Shown here piece by piece: positions 17,096-25,769 of a stretch of DNA of 64,000 nucleotides. A model generated the notes under the pieces. It saw nothing but the letters and a program-made list of their open reading frames with translations, did no database searches and was not told the origin of the DNA. The stretch is from Methylobacterium radiotolerans JCM 2831 (lineage in GTDB: Bacteria > Pseudomonadota > Alphaproteobacteria > Rhizobiales > Beijerinckiaceae). The first letter of the stretch is position 1. Every line of letters starts with the position of its first letter. Position numbers and translations under genes: made by a program. The stretch spans positions 80,001 to 144,000 of the forward strand of contig NC_010510.1 of NCBI RefSeq assembly GCF_000019725.1, written 5' to 3'.

Positions 17096-17995
17096 TTGAG
17101 CGACATCGCGATCGGCGGCTTCCCCCTCGATCTCCTCGCGCTCCAGCTCGTGACCGGCATCGCGCTCGGGGCGATCTACGTGCTCGTCGGCATCGGCCTG
17201 TCGCTGATCTTCGGGCTGATGAACGTGGTCAACTTCGCCCACGGCGCCTTCTTCATGGTCGGCGCCTATGTCGGGGTCTTCCTCTACGGCTACACCGGCA
17301 GCTTCTGGCTCAGCCTCGTCGCGGCGCCGCTGGCGATGGGGCTCCTCGGGCTCGCCGTGGAGCGCGTGCTCGTGCGCCCCCTCTACGGGCGCGGCATCGA
17401 CGACCCGCTGCTCCTCACCTTCGGCCTGTCCTACGTCATGGTCGAGAGCGTGCGCATCGCCTTCGGGCTGACCGGGCTGCCCTTCGCGGCGCCGCCCGAG
17501 CTGCGCGGCGCCGTCGATCTCGGCATCGGCTACTTCCCGCTCTACCGCCTGTTCCTGATCGGCTTCGCGCTGGCGGTGGTGGGCGCCCTGTGGCTGTTCA
17601 TCGAGCGCACGCCCTTCGGCCTCGTGATCCGCGCGGGCGCCCGCGACCCGCAGATCGTGCAGGTGCTCGGCATCGAGATCGCCAAGGTCTGGCTCGCGGT
17701 CTTCGCCCTGGGCTGCGCGCTCGCCGGGCTCGCCGGCATCCTCGCCGCGCCTCTCCAGGGCGTCACGCCCGAGATGGGGATCCCGGTTCTGGCCGAAGCC
17801 TTCGTGGTGACGGTGGTCGGCGGCATGGGCTCGCTGGCCGGCGCCGTGCTCGCCGGGCTGATCGTCGGCGTGGTGGTGGCGATGACGTCGCTCGTCGCCC
17901 CCGACATGACCAAGATGGCGATCTTCGCCCTCATGGCCCTGGTGCTGCTCGTGCGCCCCCGCGGCCTCCTCGGGCGGGCCGGAGCCCTCGGATGA
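17096..17995 (+). CDS. LIV-type ABC transporter permease (LivH-like)
   Basis: A 299-residue inner-membrane permease with about eight helices. 'ALGAIYVLVGIGLSLIFGLMNVVNFAHGAFFMVGAY' (two adjacent helices, about 22-57) is the conserved LivH N-terminal segment, and 'GGMGSLAGAVLAGLIVG' is the family motif near the end. The start is TTG at 17096 with GGGAGGG upstream. The stop overlaps the next gene as ATGA. It pairs with the LivM-like permease to form the channel. Confidence 0.92.
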   Translation: MSDIAIGGFPLDLLALQLVTGIALGAIYVLVGIGLSLIFGLMNVVNFAHGAFFMVGAYVGVFLYGYTGSFWLSLVAAPLAMGLLGLAVERVLVRPLYGRGIDDPLLLTFGLSYVMVESVRIAFGLTGLPFAAPPELRGAVDLGIGYFPLYRLFLIGFALAVVGALWLFIERTPFGLVIRAGARDPQIVQVLGIEIAKVWLAVFALGCALAGLAGILAAPLQGVTPEMGIPVLAEAFVVTVVGGMGSLAGAVLAGLIVGVVVAMTSLVAPDMTKMAIFALMALVLLVRPRGLLGRAGALG

Positions 17996-19020
17996 GCGCC
18001 CGCGCCCCTGCCCCCGCCGTCACGAAGGCCGGAGCCCGGCCGACGGCCCGGCCGGGCTCCGGCCGGACCGGCCGACGGCTCGCGTGGTGCGGCCGGCACC
18101 GCGTCGCCCTGACGCTCGCCTTCCTCGTCGTGTTCCCCTGGATCGCGCCCTATCAGGCGCTCGCCGTGAACATCCTGGTGCTCGGCCTCTACGCCCTCGG
18201 GTTCAACCTGCTGTTCGGCTATACCGGGCTCCTGTCCTTCGGCCACGCCGCCTTCCTGGGCGGCGGCGCCTACGGCTGCGGCATCGCCATCGTCCGGTAC
18301 GGGCTGCACCCGGTCCTGGGCCTCGCCGCCGGCACGCTGCTCGCCACCGGGATCGCCGCCGCCATGGGCGTGCTCGCGATCCGCACCCGCGGCATCTACT
18401 TCGCGATGACGACGCTGGCGCTGTCGATGTGCGTCTACTACGCCTTCTACCAGGCGGAAGCCTTCACCGGCGGCGAGAACGGCCTGCGCGGTATCAACGT
18501 GCCGGCGCTGGCCCTCCCGGGCTTCAGCCTCAATCTCCTCGACCCGGTGGTGAAGTACTACGCCGCGCTGGCGGTGGTCGGGGTCGCGGTCTGGCTGTTC
18601 TCGCGCCTCCTGTCCTCGCCGTTCGGGGCCGCCCTCGAGGCGATCCGCGAGAACGAGGGCCGGGCGCAGGCCTGCGGCTACGACGTGCGCCGCATGAAGC
18701 TCGTGGCCTTCGTGATCTCCGGGGCCCTGTGCGGTCTCGCGGGCGGTCTTCAGGCGATCCACCTCTCGATCGTACCGATCGAGACGATGCACTATTCGAC
18801 CTCCGGGCAGGCGGTGATGATGGCGCTGCTCGGCGGCATGGGGACCTTCTTCGGTCCGTTCGTGGGGGCCGCGACCTACGCGCTCCTGCAGGACGGGCTC
18901 GCCACGGTCACGAGCCACTGGCAGCTCTTCGTCGGCGCCATCTTCATCGCCTTCGTGCTGTTCCTGCCGCTCGGTATCTGGGGCGAGGTGCTGGCGCGCC
19001 TGAGGAGGGCCGGATGGTGA
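17992..19020 (+). CDS. LIV-type ABC transporter permease (LivM-like)
   Basis: A 342-residue permease. The first 40 residues are a basic Ala/Pro/Arg-rich cytoplasmic tail, then come about ten helices. 'LGFNLLFGYTGLLSFGHAAFLGGGAYG' and 'GGMGTFFGPFVGAATY' are LivM signatures, and 'ENEGRAQACGYDVRRMKLVAF' is the conserved cytoplasmic loop before the ATPase contact. The ATG at 17992 overlaps the LivH stop. It overlaps the LivG start by a few bases at its own end. Confidence 0.92.
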   Translation: MSARAPAPAVTKAGARPTARPGSGRTGRRLAWCGRHRVALTLAFLVVFPWIAPYQALAVNILVLGLYALGFNLLFGYTGLLSFGHAAFLGGGAYGCGIAIVRYGLHPVLGLAAGTLLATGIAAAMGVLAIRTRGIYFAMTTLALSMCVYYAFYQAEAFTGGENGLRGINVPALALPGFSLNLLDPVVKYYAALAVVGVAVWLFSRLLSSPFGAALEAIRENEGRAQACGYDVRRMKLVAFVISGALCGLAGGLQAIHLSIVPIETMHYSTSGQAVMMALLGGMGTFFGPFVGAATYALLQDGLATVTSHWQLFVGAIFIAFVLFLPLGIWGEVLARLRRAGW

Positions 19021-19832
19021 GCGCCGCCCCGGCCGTCGCCGCGCCCGGTGCGGCGACGGGTGCGGCGCCCAGTGCGGCGCCGCCGATCCTCGCCGCGGAG
19101 AGGCTCGGCAAACGGTTCGGGCATTTCCGTGCCCTGTCCGACGTGACCGTCGCGTTCCCGGAGGGTGGCATCACGGCGATCATCGGGCCGAACGGTGCGG
19201 GCAAGTCGACCTTCTTCAACCTGATCTCCGGCGCCGTCCCGCCGAGCGAGGGCCGCGTGCTGTTCCGCGGGCGCGACATCACCGGCGCGGCCCCGCACGC
19301 CTTCGCCCGGATGGGCATCGCCAAGTCGTTCCAGATCACCAACGTCTTCCCGCACCTCACGGTGCGCGAGAACGTGCGGGTGGCCGCCCAGGCGCGGCGC
19401 GTCCGCTTCGCGTTCTTCCGCGACCGCGCGGCCTACCCCGAGCTGACGGAGCGGGCCGAGGCGCTGCTGGGCGAGGTCGGGCTCGGCGTCCGGATGGACC
19501 GCCTCGCCCGGGAACTCGCCCACGGCGAGCAGCGGGCCCTGGAGATCGCGGTGGCGCTCGCCGCCGAGCCGCGCCTCCTCCTGCTCGACGAGCCGACCGC
19601 CGGGATGAGCCCCGAGGAGACGCGGGAGATGATGGACCTCGTGCAGCGCCTCGCCGAGACCCGGACCCTGATCCTCGTCGAGCACAAGATGAAGCTCGTC
19701 ATGGGCCTGTGCCGCCGCCTCGTCGTCCTGCATCAGGGCCAACTCCTGGCCGAGGGCAGCCCCGACGACATCCGCGCGCATCCCGAGGTGCGCCGCGTCT
19801 ACCTGGGCAACACGGCGAGCAAGACCGCATGA
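19014..19832 (+). CDS. LIV-type ABC transporter ATP-binding protein (LivG-like)
   Basis: A 272-residue ATPase with a non-conserved Ala/Pro-rich N-terminus of about 25 residues. Walker A is 'GPNGAGKST', the LivG-specific Q-loop part is 'AKSFQITNVFPHLTVRENV', the signature reads 'ELAHGEQRALEIA', Walker B is 'LLLLDEPTAGM', and the H-loop is 'LVEHKM'. The ABC signature is LAHGEQ rather than LSYGEQ, within the family range. Its start overlaps the LivM gene and its stop overlaps the LivF start (ATGA). Confidence 0.93.
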   Translation: MVSAAPAVAAPGAATGAAPSAAPPILAAERLGKRFGHFRALSDVTVAFPEGGITAIIGPNGAGKSTFFNLISGAVPPSEGRVLFRGRDITGAAPHAFARMGIAKSFQITNVFPHLTVRENVRVAAQARRVRFAFFRDRAAYPELTERAEALLGEVGLGVRMDRLARELAHGEQRALEIAVALAAEPRLLLLDEPTAGMSPEETREMMDLVQRLAETRTLILVEHKMKLVMGLCRRLVVLHQGQLLAEGSPDDIRAHPEVRRVYLGNTASKTA

Positions 19833-20581
19833 GCGCCGCCCCGCAGCGCGACGCCGCCCAGCCGCTCCTGGCGGTCGAGAACCTGCGGGCGTGGTACGGC
19901 CATTCCCACATTCTCCAGGGCCTCTCGCTGGAGGTGCGTCCCGGCGAGATCGTCACGCTGGTCGGCCGCAACGGCGCCGGTAAGACCACCACGCTGAAGG
20001 CGATCATGGGTCTCGTGGCGAAGCGCGCGGGCCGCGTCACCTTCGCGGGGGCCGAGATCCTCGACCGGCCGCCCCACGAGCGCTTCCACCGGGGCCTCGC
20101 CTACGTGCCGGAGGAGCGGCGCATCGTGCCGGGGCTGACCGTGGAGGAGAACCTGCGCCTCGGCATCCTGGCCGCCAGAGGCGCGCGCGCGACGCGCCGC
20201 GACGAGGCGCGGCGGATCGAGGTCATCGCCGAGACCTTCCCGCGGCTCAAGCAGCGCCTGAAGCAGGAGGCGGTCACGATGTCGGGCGGCGAGCAGCAGA
20301 TGCTCGCCATCGCCCGGGCGCTCATGGCCGAGCCCGTGATGGTGCTCCTCGACGAGCCCTCCGAGGGGATCATGCCGATCCTCGTCGAGGAGATGTTCGC
20401 GCAGTTCGTCGCGATGAAGCGGGCCGGCACCACGATCCTGCTCGTGGAGCAGAACGTCGAGCTCGCCCTCGACGTCTCCGACCGCGTCTACATCGTCGAC
20501 GGCGGCGCCGTCGTCTACCACGCCCCCGCGGCCGCTCTGCGGGACGATCCCGAGATCCAGGCGCGCTACTGCGCGGTCTGA
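19829..20581 (+). CDS. LIV-type ABC transporter ATP-binding protein (LivF-like)
   Basis: A 250-residue ATPase. Walker A is 'GRNGAGKTTT', the Q-loop region is 'GLAYVPEERRIVPGLTVEENL', the signature is 'MSGGEQQMLAIARALM', Walker B is 'VMVLLDEPSEGI', and the H-loop position reads 'LVEQNV', as in the LivF branch. It completes the five-part importer. The stop is 45 bp before the coxG-like gene, which still belongs to the same run of genes. Confidence 0.93.
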   Translation: MSAAPQRDAAQPLLAVENLRAWYGHSHILQGLSLEVRPGEIVTLVGRNGAGKTTTLKAIMGLVAKRAGRVTFAGAEILDRPPHERFHRGLAYVPEERRIVPGLTVEENLRLGILAARGARATRRDEARRIEVIAETFPRLKQRLKQEAVTMSGGEQQMLAIARALMAEPVMVLLDEPSEGIMPILVEEMFAQFVAMKRAGTTILLVEQNVELALDVSDRVYIVDGGAVVYHAPAAALRDDPEIQARYCAV

Positions 20582-20626
20582 GCGCCCGCGCCGGCCGAGC
20601 GGGCACTGCATCAGGAGGAGACCAGG

Positions 20627-21103
20627 ATGGACATCGCTGGCGCGTATCGGATCCCGGTCGCGCGGGAGGCCGTCTGGGCAGCGCTGAACGATCCGGACGT
20701 GCTCGCCCGCTGCATCCCGGGCTGCAAGGAGCTGGTGCAGGTCTCCCCGGAGGAGATGACCGCCAGGGTCGCCCTGAAGATCGGGCCGGTCTCGGCGACC
20801 TTCACGGGCACGGTCCGCCTGGAGGACTTGCGTCCCCCCGAGGGCTACAGCCTCGTCGGCCAGGGCAACGGCGGCATGGCGGGCTTCGCCAAGGGCCGCG
20901 CCGCGGTCAGCCTCGCGGCCGAGGGCGGCGAGACGCTCCTGAGCTACACCGCCAAGGCCGAGGTCGGCGGCAAGATCGCGACGCTGGGCGGCCGGCTCAT
21001 GCAGGCGACCGCGCGCAAGCTCGCCGACGAGTTCTTCGGCAAGTTCGCCGCCGAACTCGGGGCGGCCGGCGACCCGGCCGCATTGAGGGCGGCCGAGGCC
21101 TAG
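20627..21103 (+). CDS. coxG: CoxG-like SRPBCC protein linked to the molybdenum hydroxylase
   Basis: A 158-residue START/SRPBCC-fold protein of the CO dehydrogenase subunit G family. The start 'MDIAGAYRIPVAREAVWAAL' and 'PDVLARCIPGCKEL' (about 24-37) are diagnostic. A short variable tail follows the fold, without a clear membrane anchor. CoxG-type proteins accompany CoxMSL enzymes and may recruit the enzyme to the membrane or hand electrons to quinones. Last gene of the nine-gene run, with a good AGGAGGAGA box. It is followed by a hairpin terminator. Confidence 0.9.
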   Translation: MDIAGAYRIPVAREAVWAALNDPDVLARCIPGCKELVQVSPEEMTARVALKIGPVSATFTGTVRLEDLRPPEGYSLVGQGNGGMAGFAKGRAAVSLAAEGGETLLSYTAKAEVGGKIATLGGRLMQATARKLADEFFGKFAAELGAAGDPAALRAAEA

Positions 21104-21107
21104 GCCG

Positions 21108-21132
21108 GCCGCCGCGCCTCAACCGCGGCGGC
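21108..21132. terminator. Hairpin terminator between convergent genes
   Basis: A perfect 9 bp GC-only stem (21108-21116 with 21124-21132) with a 7-base loop, placed 5 bp after the coxG stop and 40 bp from the stop of the convergent secreted-protein gene. It lacks a T-tract on either side, so function as an intrinsic terminator is inferred from position and stem strength. Confidence 0.55.
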
Positions 21133-21171
21133 TGGGGCGGTCGCGCGCGGGGCCGGCTCGCCGAAGTCCGG

Positions 21172-22323
21172 TCATCGCTGCGTTCCGATCTGTAGCACAT
21201 TGAACCCGCGCTGCCTGTACGTCTCAATGAACGCTGCGAACGGGGGCTTCGCGCCCTGTGCCTGAGCGACGCGAAGGACGGCGGCACAGCCGCGCCGCGG
21301 GCTCTCGACCGTGCGGCCGTCGAGCGAGGCCGCGGGCGCCATGCCGGCTTGCCACCGCGCCTTCAGCGCCGCGACGGCCCTGCCGGCCGTCCGGCAATCG
21401 GGATAGGCAAGGGATACGAGGAGCGCCGGGCCCGCCTTGCCCTGGTAGTCGGCCACGAGACCGCCGGCATAGGCCGGGACGCCGTCCGGATCTTGTTCGC
21501 GCCGGTCGTCGATCGCCTTCGCCTTGGCGGCCATCTCGGTCGGGGCCGACAGGACGGCGGCAGGATCGCCGGGGGGCGTGCCCATCAGCGGCGTGACGAC
21601 GGCCGCTTGGACGATCGCGCCCGGGTCGCGGTCATCCGCGGTGGCCATGCCCGCCAGCGCCGTGGCGACCGCCCCGTGATCCGCCGCGCTCCGTCCGACC
21701 CCGGTGAGGTTCTCCAGATCCGCGGCCGCGGACGCCTGGGCGACGACCCGATCGATCGCCAGCACCGCGCTGGTCTCGCCCATGGGTCCGGACCAGGGAT
21801 TGGTCGGCTGCCGATTCCTCAGACTCACGGCGCGCGGCTCACCGTTGGCGAGAATGCGCGGTGCGGTCGTGACCGGTCGGAAGGTCCTGTCCTGTAGCTT
21901 GCCGATCAGGTTGTCTGCCGCCGCCTTCGTCGCCAGTCCCCAGTAGCTCACGCGCGCCGGAGGCTGGCCGAAGGCTGCGAAATAGGAAATGTCGTCGAAC
22001 GGGATGCCGGCGGTCTCGGTCCATGTCCGCGCGCCGCCATAGCTGAGCACGTTCAGCGGGCGAATGCTCTCGTGGAAGGCCATGCGCCGCAGGGCGGCAT
22101 CGCTCAACGCGCCGCCGGCCGCCTCGGACAGCGCTCGGACGTCCAGGAAGACGATCGGCATCGGATCGGACGTCGCGAGGGCGGAATCCGGTACCGTGCG
22201 GAGAGCCGCCTCCAGATTGCCGGCCGCCCGCGCCGCCGGCACGATCATCAGGGCCGAGACCGAGACGGCGACGAGGCGCGATGAAACTGTGTGCCGGAGC
22301 GTTCGGGTCAAGATGAATCCCAT
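21172..22323 (-). CDS. Secreted protein of unknown function
   Basis: A 383-residue protein with a Sec-type signal ('RLVAVSVSALMIVPAARAAG', cleavage near residue 34). I do not recognise a family. The mature part is mixed alpha/beta in appearance. It has 'PMPIVFLDVRALSEAAGGALSD' early, an aromatic-rich 'IPFDDISYFAAFGQPPARVSYWGLA' in the middle, and only two cysteines in the C-terminal half, possibly a disulfide. Codon use is like the neighbours. The ATG is at 22323. It is convergent with coxG and stands alone, so the context gives no function. Confidence 0.65.
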   Translation of the reverse strand: MGFILTRTLRHTVSSRLVAVSVSALMIVPAARAAGNLEAALRTVPDSALATSDPMPIVFLDVRALSEAAGGALSDAALRRMAFHESIRPLNVLSYGGARTWTETAGIPFDDISYFAAFGQPPARVSYWGLATKAAADNLIGKLQDRTFRPVTTAPRILANGEPRAVSLRNRQPTNPWSGPMGETSAVLAIDRVVAQASAAADLENLTGVGRSAADHGAVATALAGMATADDRDPGAIVQAAVVTPLMGTPPGDPAAVLSAPTEMAAKAKAIDDRREQDPDGVPAYAGGLVADYQGKAGPALLVSLAYPDCRTAGRAVAALKARWQAGMAPAASLDGRTVESPRRGCAAVLRVAQAQGAKPPFAAFIETYRQRGFNVLQIGTQR

Positions 22324-22823
22324 GCCTTCGGGTCCCTCGGATGCGCCGCGCGTTCATCGGCCAAGTCGACGATCGCGACGGGCAAGAAGAGGTGTCTGCC
22401 GTGTTCGCCTGATCGTCCCTGTACAGGGTCTCTGCCGTGTCGATCTCTCGAGTCTAGCAGGGCGGCTCTCGGCCTCCACTAGGGAGGGTGACCTATTGAC
22501 CGTGCCGCCCGGATCGCGCCCATCGGATGCCCGGCTCCCTCGCGGCGAGCGACGATCGACGAAGGCGGTTCGGGGAGAGCCGTGACGGGCGTGCCCGCCG
22601 GATGGGCTCCGGGCACGCAGCCGCAACGTCGGGCTCGTCGACCGGGCGCGGCTGCACGAGGCCGGAGATCTGTCGGAGGACCGCGGTCGGATCGTCTCGG
22701 TCAGATGCGATCCCCCACCTCCGGGTGCCGGGGATCGACCGTCGTCGGGCGCGGGCGGACACGCACGACCGGACCGTGACGTGGGCCGCAGCGCCTCGTC
22801 CCGAGTCCGTGCCGGACATCATC
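22324..22823. other. 500 bp intergenic stretch without a supportable gene
   Basis: It lies between two minus-strand genes. Open frames exist on both strands but give Arg/Pro/Ser-rich translations with no recognisable motif and no ribosome site. I see no tRNA, repeat or convincing terminator. The part nearest 22324 should carry the promoter of the secreted-protein gene. Confidence 0.5.
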
Positions 22824-24170
22824 TCACGCGAGCGATTCTCCGGTCCGATCGCGCATCGTCAGGATCGCGGCGAGCGAGATGGCCGACAGCACGGCCACGT
22901 AGAGACCCGGCCCCGTAGGCCATGCCAGGTGGTGGACGATCCAGGTCGCGGCCATCGGGGCGGTGCCCCCGACCAGCGCCATCGAGGCGTTGAAGCTGAT
23001 CGCCAGCGCCGTGCAGCGCGAGCGGTGCTGGAACATCTCGACGAACGCGGTCGGCACCACGGCGGCGTTGCCGGCGATCAGGATCGCGAACGCGACCTGG
23101 CTCAGGACGATCAGGAGCGTGTCGCCGGTGGTCAGCAGCATGAACAGCGGCCACGAAAGGATCGTCAGGCCCGCCCCGGTCAGGACCAGAACGCGCTTGC
23201 GTCCGAAGCGGTCGGACAGGGCTCCGGCGATCGGGATGCACGCGGCTTGAACCACCATGGCGAGGGTGTTGATGAGAAACGCCGTGTGTTGCGGGAGACC
23301 CGACACGGTATGCAGGAAGGTCACGAGGTAGACGAACACCACGTAGAAGCCGCAGGCCAGGCCGAGATTCATCGCGAAGGCGCGCAGCATGGCGGCGCCG
23401 TCGATCTCGACGGCCATGCGCAGCGGTGAGCGCCGGTCCGCCGGCGCCTGATCTTCGCGCAACACGGTCTCGGCGTGCGCGTCGTCGATGTGCCGGCGCA
23501 GGGCGAAGATGAAGACGCCGAGCACGATCCCGAACAGGAACGGCAGGCGCCAGCCCCACAGGTGCACGTCCTCGGGGGTGAGCAGCCCGGTGACGAGCGT
23601 CCCGGAAATGGAGCCGAGCAGGATCCCGCCGGCGGCCCCGATGCAGGCGAGGCTGCCGGTCAGCCCGCGGCGCGCGGGGGCCGCGGTCTCGGACAGGAAG
23701 ATGGCCGAGGAGGTGTACTCGCCGCCGACCGAGAGGCCCTGGCCGAGGCGCAGCAGCACGAGCAGGACCGGCGCGAGGAGCCCGGCGGACGCGTAGGTCG
23801 GCAGGCAGCCCATCAGGAAGGTCGAGACCGCCATGAGGCCCGCCGACAGCAGGAGTGCCCTCTTCCGCCCGTAGCGGTCGCCGATGTGACCGAACACGAT
23901 GCCGCCGATCGGACGCATGAAGAAGGCCGCGGCGAAGACCGCGAAGGCCGAGAGCAGCGACGTCGTGGGACTAGCGGACGGGAAGAAGTTCCGGCCGATG
24001 ACGGCGCTGAAGTACCCGTAGGTGGCGAAATCGTACCATTCGAGCGCGTTGCCGATGGCGCCGGCGACCACGGAGCGACGCCGCGCCGTGCTGGGGGTTT
24101 TCGGGCCGTCGCCGATCGCCCCGGAACTGATCGGCACAGGCGGCTCACCGTACGGAGGGGTGAAATGCAT
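22824..24170 (-). CDS. MFS transporter, metabolite:H+ symporter (MHS) type
   Basis: A 448-residue twelve-helix transporter of the MHS family (KgtP, ShiA, ProP relatives). Typical segments are 'GNALEWYDFATYGYF' in helix 1, 'FFMRPIGGIVFGHIGDRYGRKRAL' in the loop 2-3 region, and 'RLGQGLSVGGEYTSSAIFLSE' in helix 4-5. Substrates of the family are organic acids, betaines or shikimate; none can be picked here. An N-terminal tail of about 30 residues precedes helix 1, so a later start is possible. It stands alone, with an AT-richer promoter region at 24190-24260. Confidence 0.9.
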   Translation of the reverse strand: MHFTPPYGEPPVPISSGAIGDGPKTPSTARRRSVVAGAIGNALEWYDFATYGYFSAVIGRNFFPSASPTTSLLSAFAVFAAAFFMRPIGGIVFGHIGDRYGRKRALLLSAGLMAVSTFLMGCLPTYASAGLLAPVLLVLLRLGQGLSVGGEYTSSAIFLSETAAPARRGLTGSLACIGAAGGILLGSISGTLVTGLLTPEDVHLWGWRLPFLFGIVLGVFIFALRRHIDDAHAETVLREDQAPADRRSPLRMAVEIDGAAMLRAFAMNLGLACGFYVVFVYLVTFLHTVSGLPQHTAFLINTLAMVVQAACIPIAGALSDRFGRKRVLVLTGAGLTILSWPLFMLLTTGDTLLIVLSQVAFAILIAGNAAVVPTAFVEMFQHRSRCTALAISFNASMALVGGTAPMAATWIVHHLAWPTGPGLYVAVLSAISLAAILTMRDRTGESLA

Positions 24171-24387
24171 GATCCGCCCGCCCTTCCGCCGAAATCAGTC
24201 TTGAAGCTAGACTGAAACGCCGATCTTGGCGAGACAATAGATAAAGAGGGATAACGCCCCGCGGACCGACAGGGAAAATGCTGGCGGCGAACAGGCGATC
24301 GGCGCCCGCGCCGCGGAAGGCCCGTTCGCCGAACCGGGCTCTGATGCGCCTATCCCGGCCAGACCGCGATCGGGACAGCCTCGGCCG

Positions 24388-24837
24388 TCACGATGGCCCG
24401 GGGCCGGCGGGCAGGTCCGCAGCGTCGGCCGCCGCCGCGAACGCGCGACGGGACCGCTCGATCTCGGCGTGGTGCGTCTCGGCCCAGATCCAGACGCCGC
24501 AGAACGCGGCTCCCAAGCTCCGGCCGAGCGGGGTCAGCGCGTAGTCCACGCGCGGCGGGATCACCGGGTGGACCGTCCGCCGGACGAGACCGTCCCGCTC
24601 CATCTGCCGGACGGTCTGCGTCAGCATCTTCTGGCTGATCCGACCGACGGCCTTGCCGAGCTGCGTGAACCGGAGGGTGCCGTGCTCCTCCAGGGCTTCG
24701 AGGATCAGCATGGTCCACTTGTCGGCCACCTGACCGATGATGTCGTTCACCAGGGCCTCGATCGCCGGATCGGCGTCCTGCGGGACCGGGCCGCGCCGCT
24801 TCGCTTCGATCGCGGGGTCAGGATTGGACCGGCGCAT
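24388..24837 (-). CDS. HxlR family transcriptional regulator
   Basis: A 149-residue MarR/HxlR-type winged-helix regulator. 'DKWTMLILEALEEHGTLRFTQLGKAV' and 'ISQKMLTQTVRQMERDGLVRR' form the DNA-binding core, and 'PPRVDYALTPLGRSL' is the HxlR wing and terminal helix. The ATG at 24837 is chosen because GAAAGGAGAG lies just upstream; a start nine codons earlier has no such site. It is divergent from the SDR gene with 102 bp between starts, and these regulators usually control their divergent oxidoreductase, often in response to electrophiles. Confidence 0.88.
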   Translation of the reverse strand: MRRSNPDPAIEAKRRGPVPQDADPAIEALVNDIIGQVADKWTMLILEALEEHGTLRFTQLGKAVGRISQKMLTQTVRQMERDGLVRRTVHPVIPPRVDYALTPLGRSLGAAFCGVWIWAETHHAEIERSRRAFAAAADAADLPAGPGPS

Positions 24838-24840
24838 CCG

Positions 24841-24898
24841 ACACTCTCCTTTCGGTAAGTACAAATCTTTTCGGTGCCTACTTCAGGCTGGAGAGTGT
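24841..24898. promoter_or_regulatory. HxlR/SDR divergent control region with inverted and direct repeats
   Basis: A 9 bp perfect inverted repeat (24841-24849 with 24890-24898, ACACTCTCC/GGAGAGTGT) encloses two direct copies of TTTCGGT-N3-TAC at 24850-24862 and 24869-24881, 19 bp apart. The direct copies are likely HxlR sites, and the left arm overlaps the hxlR ribosome site. Confidence 0.45.
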
Positions 24899-24939
24899 GG
24901 GCCATACCCTCTGCGGCGGCAACAACGAGGGTCGCCACC

Positions 24940-25710
24940 ATGAAGACTTCAGGCAACACGGTTCTCATCACCGGCGGCGGATCCGGGATCGGAGCGGCGC
25001 TGGCGCAGCGCTTCCACGACCTGGGCAACACTGTCATCGTCGCCGGTCGTCGGGTCGAGGCCCTGGACCGGGTCACGGCCGGCCGGCCGGGCATGCACGC
25101 GATGCCGCTCGACATCGCGGAGGCCGGCGACATCGCGGCGTTCGCCGAGCGGATCATCGCCGAGCACCCGACCCTGAACGTGGTGATCAACAACGCCGGG
25201 ATCATGCGCCTCGAGGCGCTGGATCGGGCCCGCGACCTCTCCGATGCGGAGGCGACGATCACCACCAACCTGCTCGGCCCGATCCGCCTGACGGACGCGC
25301 TCGTCGCGCATCTGGTCACGCGCCCGGACGCGGCGCTGATCAACGTGTCGTCCGGGCTGGCCTTCGTGCCCCTGACGACGACGCCGACCTACTCGGCGAC
25401 GAAGGCGGCGATCCACAGCTACACGGTCTCGCTGCGCGAGGTTCTGAAGGGCAAGGTCGAGGTGATCGAGCTCGTGCCCCCGGCGGTGCAGACGGATCTG
25501 ACGCCCGGCCAGGCCACGCGCGCGGGCTACCTGCCGCTGGCCGACTTCATCGACGAGGTCATGGTCCTGTTCCAGCAGCAGCCCACGCCGCGCGAGATCC
25601 TGGTGCAGCGCGTCGCCTTCCAGCGCAACGCCGAGGCCGAACACCGCTTCGACGCGGCCGTCGCGACCTTGAACGAGGCCGCCCGCGCGGCCCGCGCAGC
25701 GCAGCGGTGA
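24940..25710 (+). CDS. Short-chain dehydrogenase/reductase (DltE-like)
   Basis: A 256-residue classical SDR. The nucleotide motif is 'LITGGGSGIGAAL' (about 9-21), the structural 'NNAGIM' follows, and the catalytic Ser, Tyr and Lys are in 'INVSSGLAFVPL' and 'YSATKAAIHSY'. It resembles the DltE-type oxidoreductases often controlled by an adjacent HxlR regulator. The ATG at 24940 with GAGGG upstream gives the family N-terminus. Substrate unknown. The broken tautomerase gene 59 bp downstream was probably in the same transcript. Confidence 0.9.
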   Translation: MKTSGNTVLITGGGSGIGAALAQRFHDLGNTVIVAGRRVEALDRVTAGRPGMHAMPLDIAEAGDIAAFAERIIAEHPTLNVVINNAGIMRLEALDRARDLSDAEATITTNLLGPIRLTDALVAHLVTRPDAALINVSSGLAFVPLTTTPTYSATKAAIHSYTVSLREVLKGKVEVIELVPPAVQTDLTPGQATRAGYLPLADFIDEVMVLFQQQPTPREILVQRVAFQRNAEAEHRFDAAVATLNEAARAARAAQR

Positions 25711-25769
25711 GGCCCGCGCCGTCGCGCGGGCGCGGTCAGTGTTCCGTCGATTCAACCTGGAGAAGATCG

